Shown: one piece after another, positions 8,291 through 16,385 of the stretch
Position numbering within the stretch: position 1 is the stretch's first letter
How the letters are laid out: each line of letters begins with the position of its first letter
NCBI GenBank assembly: GCA_002309655.1
Contig: DBXM01000024.1
Coordinates: 26,728-56,561, forward strand
Direction: 5' to 3'
Source: Mageeibacillus sp. UBA1212
GTDB taxonomy: Bacteria; Bacillota; Clostridia; UBA1212
DNA: 29,834 nucleotides
Translations under genes and position numbers: made by a program
The notes under the pieces: generated by a model
Seen by the model: the letters and a program-made list of their open reading frames with translations, nothing else
Told to the model about the DNA's origin: nothing
The model's database searches: none

Positions 8291-9073
8291 ATGAAAACAA
8301 CCGTCATCAGTTTCGCGAACAACAAGGGCGGGAGCGGAAAATCCACTACCTGTTCGAACGTCGGGTGCGCGCTCGGCGCCTCAGGGAAGAAAGTTCTGCT
8401 TATCGACGGCGACATGCAGCTCAACCTCTCGCTCTCCTACTTCGACGAGGACCGCGTTTTCGAGCTCGCGTCAGGCGAAAAGAACATTTTCCGCGCCATG
8501 CAGGGCCGCGTGAAGCTGGAGGAGTGCATCGTTCCCACTGCGTGCGAGAACGTCGACATCATTCCCTCCTCCACCCTTATGAGCGGGATCGAGTTCGAGC
8601 TTTTTCCGAAAATGCAGCGTGAATTCCTGCTCAGGAAAGCGCTCGCGCCGATCAAAAAGGCCGGCAGGTACGACTACATTCTCGTCGACGCGCCACCGAC
8701 GCTGGGAACGTGGGTCATCAACATTCTCGCCGCCTCCGACAAGGTCATCATTCCCGTCGAAGCGTCGCCGTGGGGGCTGTTCGGCCTTGCGAACATGTTC
8801 GAATTCGTCGAGGAGATCCGCGGGATCGCGCCGGAGCTCGAGATTCTGGGCATCACCGTCACGAAGGTCTCCGAGCGCAAGAACTACTTCAAACAGACGA
8901 TGCAGACGCTGGCTGAATCGGGCACGTTCGTGTTCCCGACGTACGTTCGCGTCGACGTAAACATTGAAAAGGCGCAGGACGTCAGCCTTCCGGTCACCGT
9001 TTTCAACCCGAAGAGCAGAAGCGCCCAGGAATTTACACAGCTTGCAAAGGAGATTGATGCCAGATGTCGATAG
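8291..9073 (+). CDS. ParA-family (MinD/ParA/Soj) ATPase
   Basis: 260 aa, the size of a short ParA without an N-terminal DNA-binding domain. The deviant Walker A KGGSGKSTT begins at residue 12, followed by LLIDGDMQ (D39, D41) and the Walker B-like YILVDAPP (D133). Such ATPases dimerise on ATP, bind DNA non-specifically and move or position a cargo; chromosomes, plasmids, chemoreceptor arrays and secretion systems all use them. The cargo here is not identified. The start is MKTTVISFAN, with AGGAG 11 bases upstream. The frame extends upstream to 8174, but that part crosses the promoter. The stop overlaps the start of the ParB-like gene by 10 bases, so the two proteins are probably made together. 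Confidence 0.93.
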   Translation: MKTTVISFANNKGGSGKSTTCSNVGCALGASGKKVLLIDGDMQLNLSLSYFDEDRVFELASGEKNIFRAMQGRVKLEECIVPTACENVDIIPSSTLMSGIEFELFPKMQREFLLRKALAPIKKAGRYDYILVDAPPTLGTWVINILAASDKVIIPVEASPWGLFGLANMFEFVEEIRGIAPELEILGITVTKVSERKNYFKQTMQTLAESGTFVFPTYVRVDVNIEKAQDVSLPVTVFNPKSRSAQEFTQLAKEIDARCR

Positions 9074-9687
9074 GAAAAAACAGTATTAACCGCGCCGGAA
9101 CCGCCGCGTCACGCGCAACCGGCGAGCAGGCGAAAAGATTATTCAGCGAAGACAATTCCGCGGAAGCCGCGCAGGCAGTGTCCTCTGCCGTTCTTGAATC
9201 CGTCACGGCGCCCGACTCGTCCTCGACGCTTGAGTACGTTCCGGTCGCAGCCATCCTCCCCTCCTTCGACGAGGAGATGATCACCTGCGCCGCAACCTTC
9301 AACGACGTCATGAAGTCGGTCTCGGAGTACGGGATCCTGATTCCGATGCTCCTCCGCAAGGTCGAGATTAAGGGCGAGACCGTTTTCCGCGTGCTCACCG
9401 GCCACAAGAGGCTCTACGCAGCCAAGAAGCTCGGCATCGAGACGGTTCCTGCCTTAGTCATAGTCTGCGACGACAGACGGGCGGCCGACATCTGCCGCGA
9501 GGTTTGCGCGTACGACAGCAAGAGCAAGCGCCTTGACACCGAAAATCTCTCGAACAGCGCGTCGATCGCCGCATCCCTGCTGACCTCCGGAATCCCATCC
9601 TTCGACACTTCCGAAGGTTCTTCGGGAAAGCTCGGTGAGGACAAACTGCTCTCCGTGAACGACGAGATGCCGACGTTCCTGCTTTGA
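9064..9687 (+). CDS. ParB/Sulfiredoxin-fold protein lacking a visible HTH domain
   Basis: 207 aa. The N-terminal 55 residues are low-complexity, rich in Ala/Ser. Residues about 56-150 match the ParB N-terminal domain, with YVPVAAILPSF, SVSEYGILIPMLLRK and the nucleotide-binding motif GHKRLYAAKKLGIETVPA (113-130), equivalent to GERRxRAAK in CTP-binding ParB. The motif is altered (GHKR for GERR). The remaining ~55 residues are Ser/Leu-rich and too short for the usual helix-turn-helix plus dimerisation domain. The N-terminus carries a basic patch (KNSINR, SRATGEQAKR) that could, by analogy with ParB and Noc, stimulate the ParA ATPase (inference). ATG overlaps the parA stop by 10 bases; AAGGAG lies 11 bases upstream, inside parA. 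Confidence 0.85.
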   Translation: MSIGKNSINRAGTAASRATGEQAKRLFSEDNSAEAAQAVSSAVLESVTAPDSSSTLEYVPVAAILPSFDEEMITCAATFNDVMKSVSEYGILIPMLLRKVEIKGETVFRVLTGHKRLYAAKKLGIETVPALVIVCDDRRAADICREVCAYDSKSKRLDTENLSNSASIAASLLTSGIPSFDTSEGSSGKLGEDKLLSVNDEMPTFLL

Positions 9688-9698
9688 TTTTTCGTGAG

Positions 9699-9733
9699 GC
9701 GCGGCGCCCTGATCTTTGCGGCGCCGCGCTTTC
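9699..9733 (+). terminator. GC-rich hairpin after the parA/parB-like genes
   Basis: Perfect 10-bp stem GCGCGGCGCC (9699-9708) pairing with 9720-9729, 11-base loop, followed by only three T. Probably a weak terminator. No promoter is evident between it and the aminopeptidase gene, so some read-through is likely. Confidence 0.5.
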
Positions 9734-9761
9734 GTGAATTCACCGCCCCGGAGGATAAAAA

Positions 9762-11093
9762 ATGAAACTCACCCTTAACTCAACGGAAAACTTTCTCGAT
9801 TTTCTGAAAGAAACTCCGACCACTTACCACGTCCTGAGCTGCCTCGAAGACGCCCTTAAAGAGGCCGGCGGCACGGAGACAACTCTCACCGGCATAAAAG
9901 ACGCCGAACGCGGACGGCTTTACTACATTCCGTTCGCGGACGGCTGCATCGCCGCGTTCTATGCCGGAAAAGGCTTCGCCGAAAACCGCAAGGACGTCCT
10001 TAGGATCGCGGCGGCCCACGTCGACTACCCGGTTCTCAAAATCAAAACGACATCGCTGAGAACAGGCGCCAACGCCCTGCGCCTCTGCGTCGAATCGTAC
10101 GGCGGCCTCATCAGGCACACGTGGGTCGACAGACCGCTCAAGCTCTGCGGTCGCGTTTTCTACCGAACGCGCTACGGAAGAGAGTTCATCGACATCCGTG
10201 ATCTCGGGCCGCGCTTCGTGATTCCCGACGTCGCCATCCATATGAACCCCGGCGTCAACGACGGCGCGAGGTACAGCGTCCAGAACCAGCTTCTCCCGGT
10301 CTTCGGCCTCGACTCCGAAAACGGCACCGGCAAATTTGCCCTTCTTTTAGCCGAAAAAATCAACTCGTGCAAAGGTTTCGCCGGCGATGACTGCGTCACG
10401 CCGGACGACATTCTGAGCATTGACCTCTCCGCGGTGATCGCTGAAGATCCGGCAGTTTGCGGTGCGGACGGCGAGTTCATTTCCGCGCAGGGACTTGACG
10501 ACAGAGGAATGGTCCACGCGATATTCGCGGGCTTTTTAACGTACGTTTCCGAGTCCGGCTTCGCTTCGTCAGGAGACGTCAGGGTCGCGTTCGCGTTCAA
10601 CCACGAGGAGTGCGGCTCGCAGAGCTACGGCGGCGCCAAAACCGCGTTCGCGGAGGAGACGGTAAAGGAACTCTGCAAACGTTTTACCGACAGGCATCCT
10701 CTCGACGTGTGCGCGGAAAGCATGCTTATTTCCGCGGATATGGGCCACGCGACCCACCCGTCCTACCCCGAGCTCAGCGACCAGACCTCGCCTGTTGTTC
10801 TCGGCGGCGGAATCGTTTTGAAGACCTCCTGGAACCAGTCGTACTCGACGACCCCCGAGGCGATGGCCTTTTTCGCCGACCTCTGCACAAGGAACGACAT
10901 TCCCTTCCAGCGCTTCACGAACAACAGCGACATGCGCGGCGGCGGCACCATCGGCCCGATCCTCTCGGCCTCACTGGGAATTAAAACCGTCGACGTCGGC
11001 AACCCGCTTCTCGCGATGCACGCTTCCCGCGAATTTGAGACCGTCGCGGACCAGCACACCGCCGGGAATCTGTTCCGGGCGTTTTACGAATAA
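9762..11093 (+). CDS. M18-family zinc aminopeptidase (aspartyl aminopeptidase type)
   Basis: Cytosolic dodecameric metallo-aminopeptidase of the DNPEP/ApeB family, which removes N-terminal, often acidic, residues from peptides. The 443-aa length is usual. All expected metal and catalytic positions are visible: H86 in AAHVDYPVLK, D246 in GLDDRG, the pair E282-E283 in NHEECGS, D326 in SADMGHATHP, and H420 in NPLLAMHASRE. GGAGG sits 7 bases before the ATG. It follows the ParB-like gene by 74 bases across a weak hairpin and ends before a strong bidirectional terminator, convergent with the lipoprotein gene. A role in recycling peptides is the default reading; nothing ties it to the peptide-modification genes further on. 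Confidence 0.95.
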   Translation: MKLTLNSTENFLDFLKETPTTYHVLSCLEDALKEAGGTETTLTGIKDAERGRLYYIPFADGCIAAFYAGKGFAENRKDVLRIAAAHVDYPVLKIKTTSLRTGANALRLCVESYGGLIRHTWVDRPLKLCGRVFYRTRYGREFIDIRDLGPRFVIPDVAIHMNPGVNDGARYSVQNQLLPVFGLDSENGTGKFALLLAEKINSCKGFAGDDCVTPDDILSIDLSAVIAEDPAVCGADGEFISAQGLDDRGMVHAIFAGFLTYVSESGFASSGDVRVAFAFNHEECGSQSYGGAKTAFAEETVKELCKRFTDRHPLDVCAESMLISADMGHATHPSYPELSDQTSPVVLGGGIVLKTSWNQSYSTTPEAMAFFADLCTRNDIPFQRFTNNSDMRGGGTIGPILSASLGIKTVDVGNPLLAMHASREFETVADQHTAGNLFRAFYE

Positions 11094-11110
11094 TCTTATA
11101 AATCTTAGTG

Positions 11111-11152
11111 ACGAAGAAAAGAGCTGCCGTCGCCGGCAGCTCTTTTCTTCGT
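11111..11152. terminator. Bidirectional terminator between aminopeptidase and GH123-like genes
   Basis: Perfect 19-bp inverted repeat, ACGAAGAAAAGAGCTGCCG at 11111-11129 with its complement at 11134-11152 and a TCGC loop. T-rich on both strands (plus strand ends CTTCGTTTT). A second hairpin, GCGCCGCCT (11159-11167) with AGGCGGCGC (11189-11197), lies between it and the lipoprotein stop. Confidence 0.9.
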
Positions 11153-11209
11153 TTTCCGGCGCCGCCTTCGTCTCAAAAATCAAACCGGAGGCGGCGCTTC
11201 ATTATTCAT

Positions 11210-13909
11210 TTACTTCTTCGCAACTATCAAATTTCCGACCGCAATGCGCAGCCTGTTGAACAGCTCTGGGTCTGCCTTGTAGTTTCCGAGGGAGGTCGTG
11301 ATCTGCTTGATAATCAGATCCGACGTTCCTTCGCCGTAGAGCTCGTCGAGGATCGTGAAGTAGTCGTAGTCCTCGGCGCCGTCGCGGACTGATTCAAGTC
11401 TCAGCGAGCCCACCGGGTAGGCGTTGTAGGACTTGTCCTCGAGCTGGTCGTAGCGGTCTCTTCCCTGGTAGGGCTGACCTTCGGAATCCTCGAAGCCGTT
11501 GTAGACGAGAACGCCGTTTCCGTATACGTTGTAGGGATACGAGTTGTCGGTCTCGTGCAGGCTGTTCCACGGATACGTGCCGTAATGCCAGTCGTTCACC
11601 ATGTAGTAGAGGAATCCGTCGATGTCGTAGAGCTTCTGCTGCCAGAACATGATTCTGTGCACGACTTCCTGGTCGTCGATCGAGAGCGTGATCTCGGGGT
11701 TGTGCGGGAAGCGGGTAACGTACCACCACACCTCGTCGCCTTCCGCCTGCTCTGCGGCCATTCTGTCTTTGAAGCTACCGAGGTTATTCTCGAGCTGCGA
11801 CGTGTAGTACCTGAACATCAGCTGCGGGTTGTTCTTGTAGTCCGCCAGCGTGTTGAAGAAGTAGTTGTGCGGGCACCAGACGTTTACGTAGTCCTTCACA
11901 TACGAGAAGAAGTCCTGGGTGGAGTTCTGGAGCGCACCGTTGATGTGCATCGGGGCGATGATCTTCGCGCTGCTGCCGAAAACGCTCTTTATCTTCTTGG
12001 CGTAGCTGATCAGGGTGTCGAGCATTCCCGTGTTCTGGGGCTCGTCCACCGGGTAGAAGTAGGCCTTCTTGAGCCACTCGGGGTTCTGGGACAGGTAGTT
12101 GTACGCGTTCTGGATTCTCGCGTCGGTCACGTGGTCCGTTCCGTATCCCACCGGGTTGAAGCACTGCACTCTCGGGTCGTCGAGATACTTGTTGATTCTC
12201 GGGTCGCTGTACGGGTTGTCGTGGGTCTTCTCGTCGTCGAGGAACGGCAACCTGTAGCAGTTGACCTTGTTCTCGAGAAGGTACTCGTAGTACTTGCAGT
12301 AGGTCAGCGAGTCGTCGCCGCTGTAGAGCCACGGCGCGTTGTTGGAGTAGATGTTCCACCAGCTGAGGTCCGCCTGAATCTTGCAGTTGGACGCGTCGGG
12401 AAGCGCGAAATTCCACACGTAGACGTAGACGTTCGCCTTTTTGACCTCGCGGCCCTGGCTGTCTTTAATCGTCAGCACCGCGGAATACTGGCCCGCCTTG
12501 GTGTTCTTGTCGGTGTACGCCTTGATCAGGAACGTCTTGCTCTTGCCGGCCTTCAGGTCGAAGCTGCCCTTGAGCTCGGGAATCGGATCCACAATCGACT
12601 GGCCTTCGATGTCGTCGAAGTAGTACCCCTCGCAGATAACGTGCTTCAGCGTGTCGCCGGAAGAGTTCGTGAACGCGGAAAGTTCAGCCGTGAGTCCGGT
12701 CTTGGCCGCCGTCGAGGAGAGCAGGAACTGCACGCCCTCGATTTCATTCTTGGCCATGCGGATCTGATAGGTGTTCATGCCGCTGGAAGTTGTCGAACTC
12801 TCGGGAGTCTTTACGTACGGGTGGTTGAACCAGAGGTTGATGGAGGAATCCTCGTTGGCCGCCGTCAGCTTCGTGTTTGAAACCGCCGGAGCCGGGTCGC
12901 TCGCGCTGTTGATGAGCTGCTCCGCCCTCTGCTGGTCGGCCGCCGAAAGCGCGTTGATGTCGACTCCGCCGCTGATAAGGTCCTTGACCTCGTCCATGTT
13001 CTTCGCAAGAATCACAGCACCGACGTAGATCGTCTCGTTCGCTGCGGCTGCGGTGAACATATAGTCGAAGCGGAAGCCGTTGATCGTTCCGTTCCAGCCG
13101 TTCGCGCCGTCGAGGTTGAAGAGCACGTACTGCCAGTCCGTGTCGGAGTTGTCGAAGCCGGACGTTCTGCTGTAGCCCGCGGCCGCTCCCGTAAGCGAAC
13201 CGGCGCAGTAGAATATCTCAAAGCTCGAGTTCGAGCAGTTCTCCTGGCGGATCTTGAGCAGCACGACCTTGTAGGTGCTTGCGGAGGCCGGCGTGATGCC
13301 GTACGCCTGCAGGTAGCCCTTGTAGTTGAAGAAAATGAACGGGTCGTTCGAACCTTTGGTTGTAGTAATCTTCACAACGTGGCCGAAATCCGGATCCTCT
13401 TCGAGGGACGCTTTTGTGGCGTTCGGGCCCGTGAAATAATTGACCGCCTTCGAGGAATCGAACGTCACGTAAGTGGCGGACGTCGGTCCCGGCTCAGGTG
13501 TAGGCTCTTCAGTCGGAGCCTCAGTGGGGGCCTCGGTGGGCTGCTCTGTCGGAACCTCGGTAGGCTGTTCCTCGGTAGGTTCTTCGGACTGCTCTTCGGT
13601 GGGTTGTTCAGACTGCTCCTCAGTGGGCTGTTCCGTCTCCTCGCCGGTCGGCTCCTCCGTCGTCTCTTCCGTCGGTTCTTCGGAAGCGGCCGGAGTCTCT
13701 TCGGGAACGTCAGTCGGATTATCGGTGTTATCCGCCGGCGCCGCCGTCACTTCGGGAACGTCTGTAGGGTTCTCAGTGTTGTCCGCGGGAACGGCGGTCT
13801 CCTGAGGCGCCTCCGTCGGTTGCGGCTTTTTGTCCTCGCCGCAGCCCGCAAACAGAGCGCAGACCATGACGACGGCAACTAACAATGCAAGAAGTCTTTT
13901 GATTTTCAT
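11210..13909 (-). CDS. Large lipoprotein with GH123/DUF4091-like glycosidase domain
   Basis: 899 aa. Lipoprotein signal with lipobox LFAGC (C23), then a Pro/Thr/Glu stalk (about 30-143). A beta-sandwich, perhaps carbohydrate-binding, covers about 145-290 and an immunoglobulin-like segment about 350-500. The catalytic-like region (about 505-885) contains SWWNIYSNNAPW, YFYPVDEPQ, VNVWCPHNYFF, DGFLYYMVNDWHY and the DUF4091 hallmark SLRLESVRDGAEDYDYF. In GH123 N-acetylgalactosaminidases an adjacent Asp-Glu pair is catalytic, and D622-E623 before Pro fits that position. A role in trimming GalNAc-containing glycans such as mucin at the cell surface is inferred. The ribosome site is weak (GGGGCGGGA) and I found no clear promoter; transcription may continue from the radical SAM operon. 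Confidence 0.87.
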   Translation of the reverse strand: MKIKRLLALLVAVVMVCALFAGCGEDKKPQPTEAPQETAVPADNTENPTDVPEVTAAPADNTDNPTDVPEETPAASEEPTEETTEEPTGEETEQPTEEQSEQPTEEQSEEPTEEQPTEVPTEQPTEAPTEAPTEEPTPEPGPTSATYVTFDSSKAVNYFTGPNATKASLEEDPDFGHVVKITTTKGSNDPFIFFNYKGYLQAYGITPASASTYKVVLLKIRQENCSNSSFEIFYCAGSLTGAAAGYSRTSGFDNSDTDWQYVLFNLDGANGWNGTINGFRFDYMFTAAAANETIYVGAVILAKNMDEVKDLISGGVDINALSAADQQRAEQLINSASDPAPAVSNTKLTAANEDSSINLWFNHPYVKTPESSTTSSGMNTYQIRMAKNEIEGVQFLLSSTAAKTGLTAELSAFTNSSGDTLKHVICEGYYFDDIEGQSIVDPIPELKGSFDLKAGKSKTFLIKAYTDKNTKAGQYSAVLTIKDSQGREVKKANVYVYVWNFALPDASNCKIQADLSWWNIYSNNAPWLYSGDDSLTYCKYYEYLLENKVNCYRLPFLDDEKTHDNPYSDPRINKYLDDPRVQCFNPVGYGTDHVTDARIQNAYNYLSQNPEWLKKAYFYPVDEPQNTGMLDTLISYAKKIKSVFGSSAKIIAPMHINGALQNSTQDFFSYVKDYVNVWCPHNYFFNTLADYKNNPQLMFRYYTSQLENNLGSFKDRMAAEQAEGDEVWWYVTRFPHNPEITLSIDDQEVVHRIMFWQQKLYDIDGFLYYMVNDWHYGTYPWNSLHETDNSYPYNVYGNGVLVYNGFEDSEGQPYQGRDRYDQLEDKSYNAYPVGSLRLESVRDGAEDYDYFTILDELYGEGTSDLIIKQITTSLGNYKADPELFNRLRIAVGNLIVAKK

Positions 13910-13983
13910 CTTGTTCCCGCCCCGTTAATGTGGAAAATGCTCCGCGGGGCAGATAAACTCCCTTCTTAATGTACTCTCGTGCG

Positions 13984-14007
13984 CCGCGCTCCCGGCCGGG
14001 AGCGCGG
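13984..14007. terminator. GC-rich palindrome after the radical SAM gene
   Basis: Perfect 24-base palindrome, CCGCGCTCCCGG followed by its complement, 26 bases after the radical SAM stop. No T run follows on the minus strand, so it may weaken or pause transcription rather than end it. Confidence 0.45.
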
Positions 14008-14033
14008 CTGCATTAATTCACAGTATTATGATT

Positions 14034-15095
14034 TCAGCACCTCTGCAGGCACTTTTTGAGCGCCTTCGCCCTCGCGCAGAGCGGATTCTCGTACAGCTTC
14101 CCGCCGGTGAAATAGTTGTAGGACCTGCACCCGCCGGCGCACACCGAACCGTATTCACAGCCGCTGCACGAACCTGTAAGCATGGACTCGTCGAAGCGCC
14201 TGTTGTAGCTGAAAGCATCCGGGTCGGTCCAGATGTCGACCAGGCGGCGTTCGCGAAGGTTGCCCTCGTTGAAGCGCTCGTCGTACATCGACTCGCAGCC
14301 GCGAACGTTCCCGACGCTGTCGATTCCGATTCCGTTGAGGCCCGCTCCGCAACCCGTGTACTTCACGCCGGGAATGCCGCGCACCTCGCCCTCCTCTTCG
14401 GTGTAGTAGCCGATGTTGTCGGCCACGCCCATCATAAAAGGCGCGGTTTTGGCGGTTTTCCGCACGAATTTAAGCACCTCGCCGGCGTCGAAGACTACGT
14501 CCACGCTGTTGCCGGCGGCGTTCCCCATCGGCGAGCACGCCTGAATCTGCCACGCGAAAACCGGGTAGTTTTTGAGCGTCTCGTAGAACTCAGGCAGCCT
14601 CGGCGCGTTGTCCGCCCTTAAGGCGCTTATCACGGAAACGGGAATTCCAGCCTTTGTCAACGCGGTGATCGTCTCAAACGCCCGCTTGAAGCTCCCCTTC
14701 TGCCTGAACGCGTCGTGAACCTCCTCCGGTCCGTCGACCGACACGGCCACCGACTCGATCCGGACGCGCTTCAGCGTCTCGATAATCTCCGGCGTCATTT
14801 TGAAACCGTTGGTGATGATGCAGCACTTCACGCCCCGGGAGGTCAGCGCCTCCACGATCGACGCCCAGTCTTTGCGCATGAACACCTCTCCGCCGATCAT
14901 CGAGACCCGCCTGCAGCCCATTTCCGCCAGCTGCGCGGCAACGCCCTCGCACTCCAGAAGCGTCAGTTCGTTCTCCCTCGCCTTCCCGCCGCAGGAACCG
15001 CAATAGGCGCACCTGAAGCAGCACGCGAGAGTTATCTCCCACACGCAGGTCCGGAGTTTGAATGGAAAATCTTTGTAAATCGTCATCGAATCCAT
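14034..15095 (-). CDS. Radical SAM/SPASM peptide-modifying enzyme
   Basis: 353 aa. Radical SAM core with the [4Fe-4S] motif C25-x3-C29-x2-C32 (CCFRCAYC), the SAM-binding MIGGE (66-70), and strands CCIITNGF and VAVSVDG. The C-terminus is a complete SPASM domain binding auxiliary clusters: C249, C267, then C310-x2-C313-x5-C319-x3-C323 and C340. SPASM enzymes typically crosslink, epimerise or otherwise alter side chains of ribosomal peptides, or mature sulfatases. The gene lies 63 bases after a protein with ten YAGP motifs and no sulfatase is nearby, so the repeats are the likely substrate (inference). No N-terminal peptide-recognition (RRE) domain is visible; the cluster motif starts at residue 25. 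No clear ribosome site precedes the ATG; MTIYKDF at 15086 is an alternative start. Confidence 0.93.
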   Translation of the reverse strand: MDSMTIYKDFPFKLRTCVWEITLACCFRCAYCGSCGGKARENELTLLECEGVAAQLAEMGCRRVSMIGGEVFMRKDWASIVEALTSRGVKCCIITNGFKMTPEIIETLKRVRIESVAVSVDGPEEVHDAFRQKGSFKRAFETITALTKAGIPVSVISALRADNAPRLPEFYETLKNYPVFAWQIQACSPMGNAAGNSVDVVFDAGEVLKFVRKTAKTAPFMMGVADNIGYYTEEEGEVRGIPGVKYTGCGAGLNGIGIDSVGNVRGCESMYDERFNEGNLRERRLVDIWTDPDAFSYNRRFDESMLTGSCSGCEYGSVCAGGCRSYNYFTGGKLYENPLCARAKALKKCLQRC

Positions 15096-15158
15096 AACTA
15101 AAGTGTTTCGGAATCAGGAATAAGGAATTGCGGTTCGTGAATTGCCGGCCGCTGTTTC

Positions 15159-16247
15159 TTATTTCTCGTCCTCTTTTTCTTCTTCTTTGAACTTCAGCAC
15201 GCTGCCGCAGTTGCCGCAGAACTTGGCCGTTCTTTCGACCTGAATGCCGCACATGCTGCAGAAGTATTTCTTCACGCCGTCCTCTTCGGCCTCGCCGGCA
15301 AACTCGGAGCCGAAATTTTCGGGCTTCGTCTCGGTCTGGCCGTTGTTCACGGGAATGCCAAATATGCCCGCGAACCCGGACATCGGCTGTTGTGAATAAA
15401 ACTGAGGACCTGCGTAGGTCATCAGGAACGGACTTTCCGGCGGATTCGAAGGCGCCTGCGGCTGAAAATACTCCGGGCCCGCGTAAACGGCCGCATCTTG
15501 AGGCATGAACTCCGGTCCGGCGTAAACGCCTTCCATCATACTGATGTCTTCTTTGGCAGGCGTTTCAGGTACTTCGGGCTCTTCGGGTTCCTCAGGTTCT
15601 TCAACTTCCTCCGGTTCTTCGGGCTCTTCCGGCGCGCCGAAAAACTCAGGGCCGGCGTAAACGTCTTCTATACCGTTGAGATCTTCTTCAATCTCAGGTT
15701 CCCAAGCAGCCTCCTCCGGTTCTTCCGGTTCGCCGAAAAACTCGGGGCCCGCGTAGACTTCCTTGAAATCCTCCCGCTCTCTTCCGGTTTTTTCCGGCTT
15801 TTCGGGACGCTCAGTTACCGGAGGACCTGCGTAGACCTTCTGGAAAGGCGAACGTTTTGCCTCCCTGTTCTTGCGCGCGAAATATTCGGGGCCGGCGTAG
15901 ACGCAGCGCACCGGTTCCCTGCGGGTCTCAGTAATATCGACTTCGGGAAGCTCAATCGCCGCGGGCACGGGCTCCTCACCGTTGCGGTCCATCATCTCCG
16001 GTCCCGCGTAGACGCATTCAAAAGGTTCGTCGTCGGTTCTATTGCCCATAGGCGACACGGGAGCTTCCGGGGCCGCGTATACCGGCTTGTCCGGCTCCTG
16101 ACCGTTGTTCCGGCCCATCATCTCCGGTCCGGCATAAACGCCGCCAACCGCGCCCAGGTCGCGTCTGAAAAGACCTCTCAAGCCCTTGCGCTTTTTCTGC
16201 ACTTCGCTTTTTGTCCAGGGGTATTTTTTCTTTTTCTCATCAGCCAT
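15159..16247 (-). CDS. YAGP-repeat protein with C-terminal zinc ribbon, candidate multi-core peptide precursor
   Basis: 362 aa, no signal peptide or membrane segment. A very basic N-terminus (1-36, KKKKYPWTKSEVQKKRKG) could act as a leader. Ten copies of a motif with consensus VYAGPE(F/M/Y)(F/M) follow, starting at residues 37, 56, 79, 116, 138, 164, 196, 241, 254 and 277. Copy 2 is degenerate (VYAAPEAP), copy 5 is VYAGPPV and copy 10 TYAGPQFY. Spacers are variable, 5 to 37 residues, and acidic or Pro-rich in the middle (EEPEEPEE). Residues 330-347 are a CSMC...CGNC zinc ribbon. Conserved short cores in divergent spacers, next to a radical SAM/SPASM gene, is the pattern of multi-core modified peptides. 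I do not recognise this repeat as a named family. Start MADEKK is set by GGAGG 9 bases upstream. Confidence 0.9.
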   Translation of the reverse strand: MADEKKKKYPWTKSEVQKKRKGLRGLFRRDLGAVGGVYAGPEMMGRNNGQEPDKPVYAAPEAPVSPMGNRTDDEPFECVYAGPEMMDRNGEEPVPAAIELPEVDITETRREPVRCVYAGPEYFARKNREAKRSPFQKVYAGPPVTERPEKPEKTGREREDFKEVYAGPEFFGEPEEPEEAAWEPEIEEDLNGIEDVYAGPEFFGAPEEPEEPEEVEEPEEPEEPEVPETPAKEDISMMEGVYAGPEFMPQDAAVYAGPEYFQPQAPSNPPESPFLMTYAGPQFYSQQPMSGFAGIFGIPVNNGQTETKPENFGSEFAGEAEEDGVKKYFCSMCGIQVERTAKFCGNCGSVLKFKEEEKEDEK

Positions 16248-16262
16248 AGTCGGTGCCCTCCG

Positions 16263-16272
16263 TTGCATGCAA
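16263..16272. promoter_or_regulatory. Palindrome just upstream of the YAGP-repeat gene
   Basis: TTGCATGCAA, a perfect 10-base palindrome directly before the ribosome-binding site. It lies in a leader of about 130 bases, which also contains a CGCGGGA/TCCCGCG hairpin. It may be an operator or an RNA element. Confidence 0.3.
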
Positions 16273-16385
16273 TGTTAAAAACTGCCTAAAACAAGGCAAA
16301 ATCATGAATTAATCCATCCGCCCCGGCGGAAATGCCGGAAGCGCGGGAAGCGCCGGGAATCCCGCGTGTTTCTCCTCTGTTCCCG

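Noticed and set aside
13473..13805. Repetitive DNA that could pass for a repeat array or CRISPR
   Set aside because: It is the coding sequence of the PTE-rich stalk; units are short, imperfect and in frame, with no unique spacers.
14034..15095. Radical SAM gene as an anaerobic sulfatase maturase
   Set aside because: No sulfatase with a CxPxR or SxPxR site is encoded in the window, and the adjacent repeat protein is a better substrate candidate; not fully excluded.
15096..15158. Terminator or promoter between the YAGP gene and the radical SAM gene
   Set aside because: The 63 bases contain only a GAATTGC direct repeat and no stable stem or -10/-35 pair, so the two are read as one operon.
15498..16289. 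Regular repeats on the plus strand across the YAGP gene
   Set aside because: They are the antisense of the YAGP codons; the minus-strand frame has a ribosome site, start and zinc ribbon.
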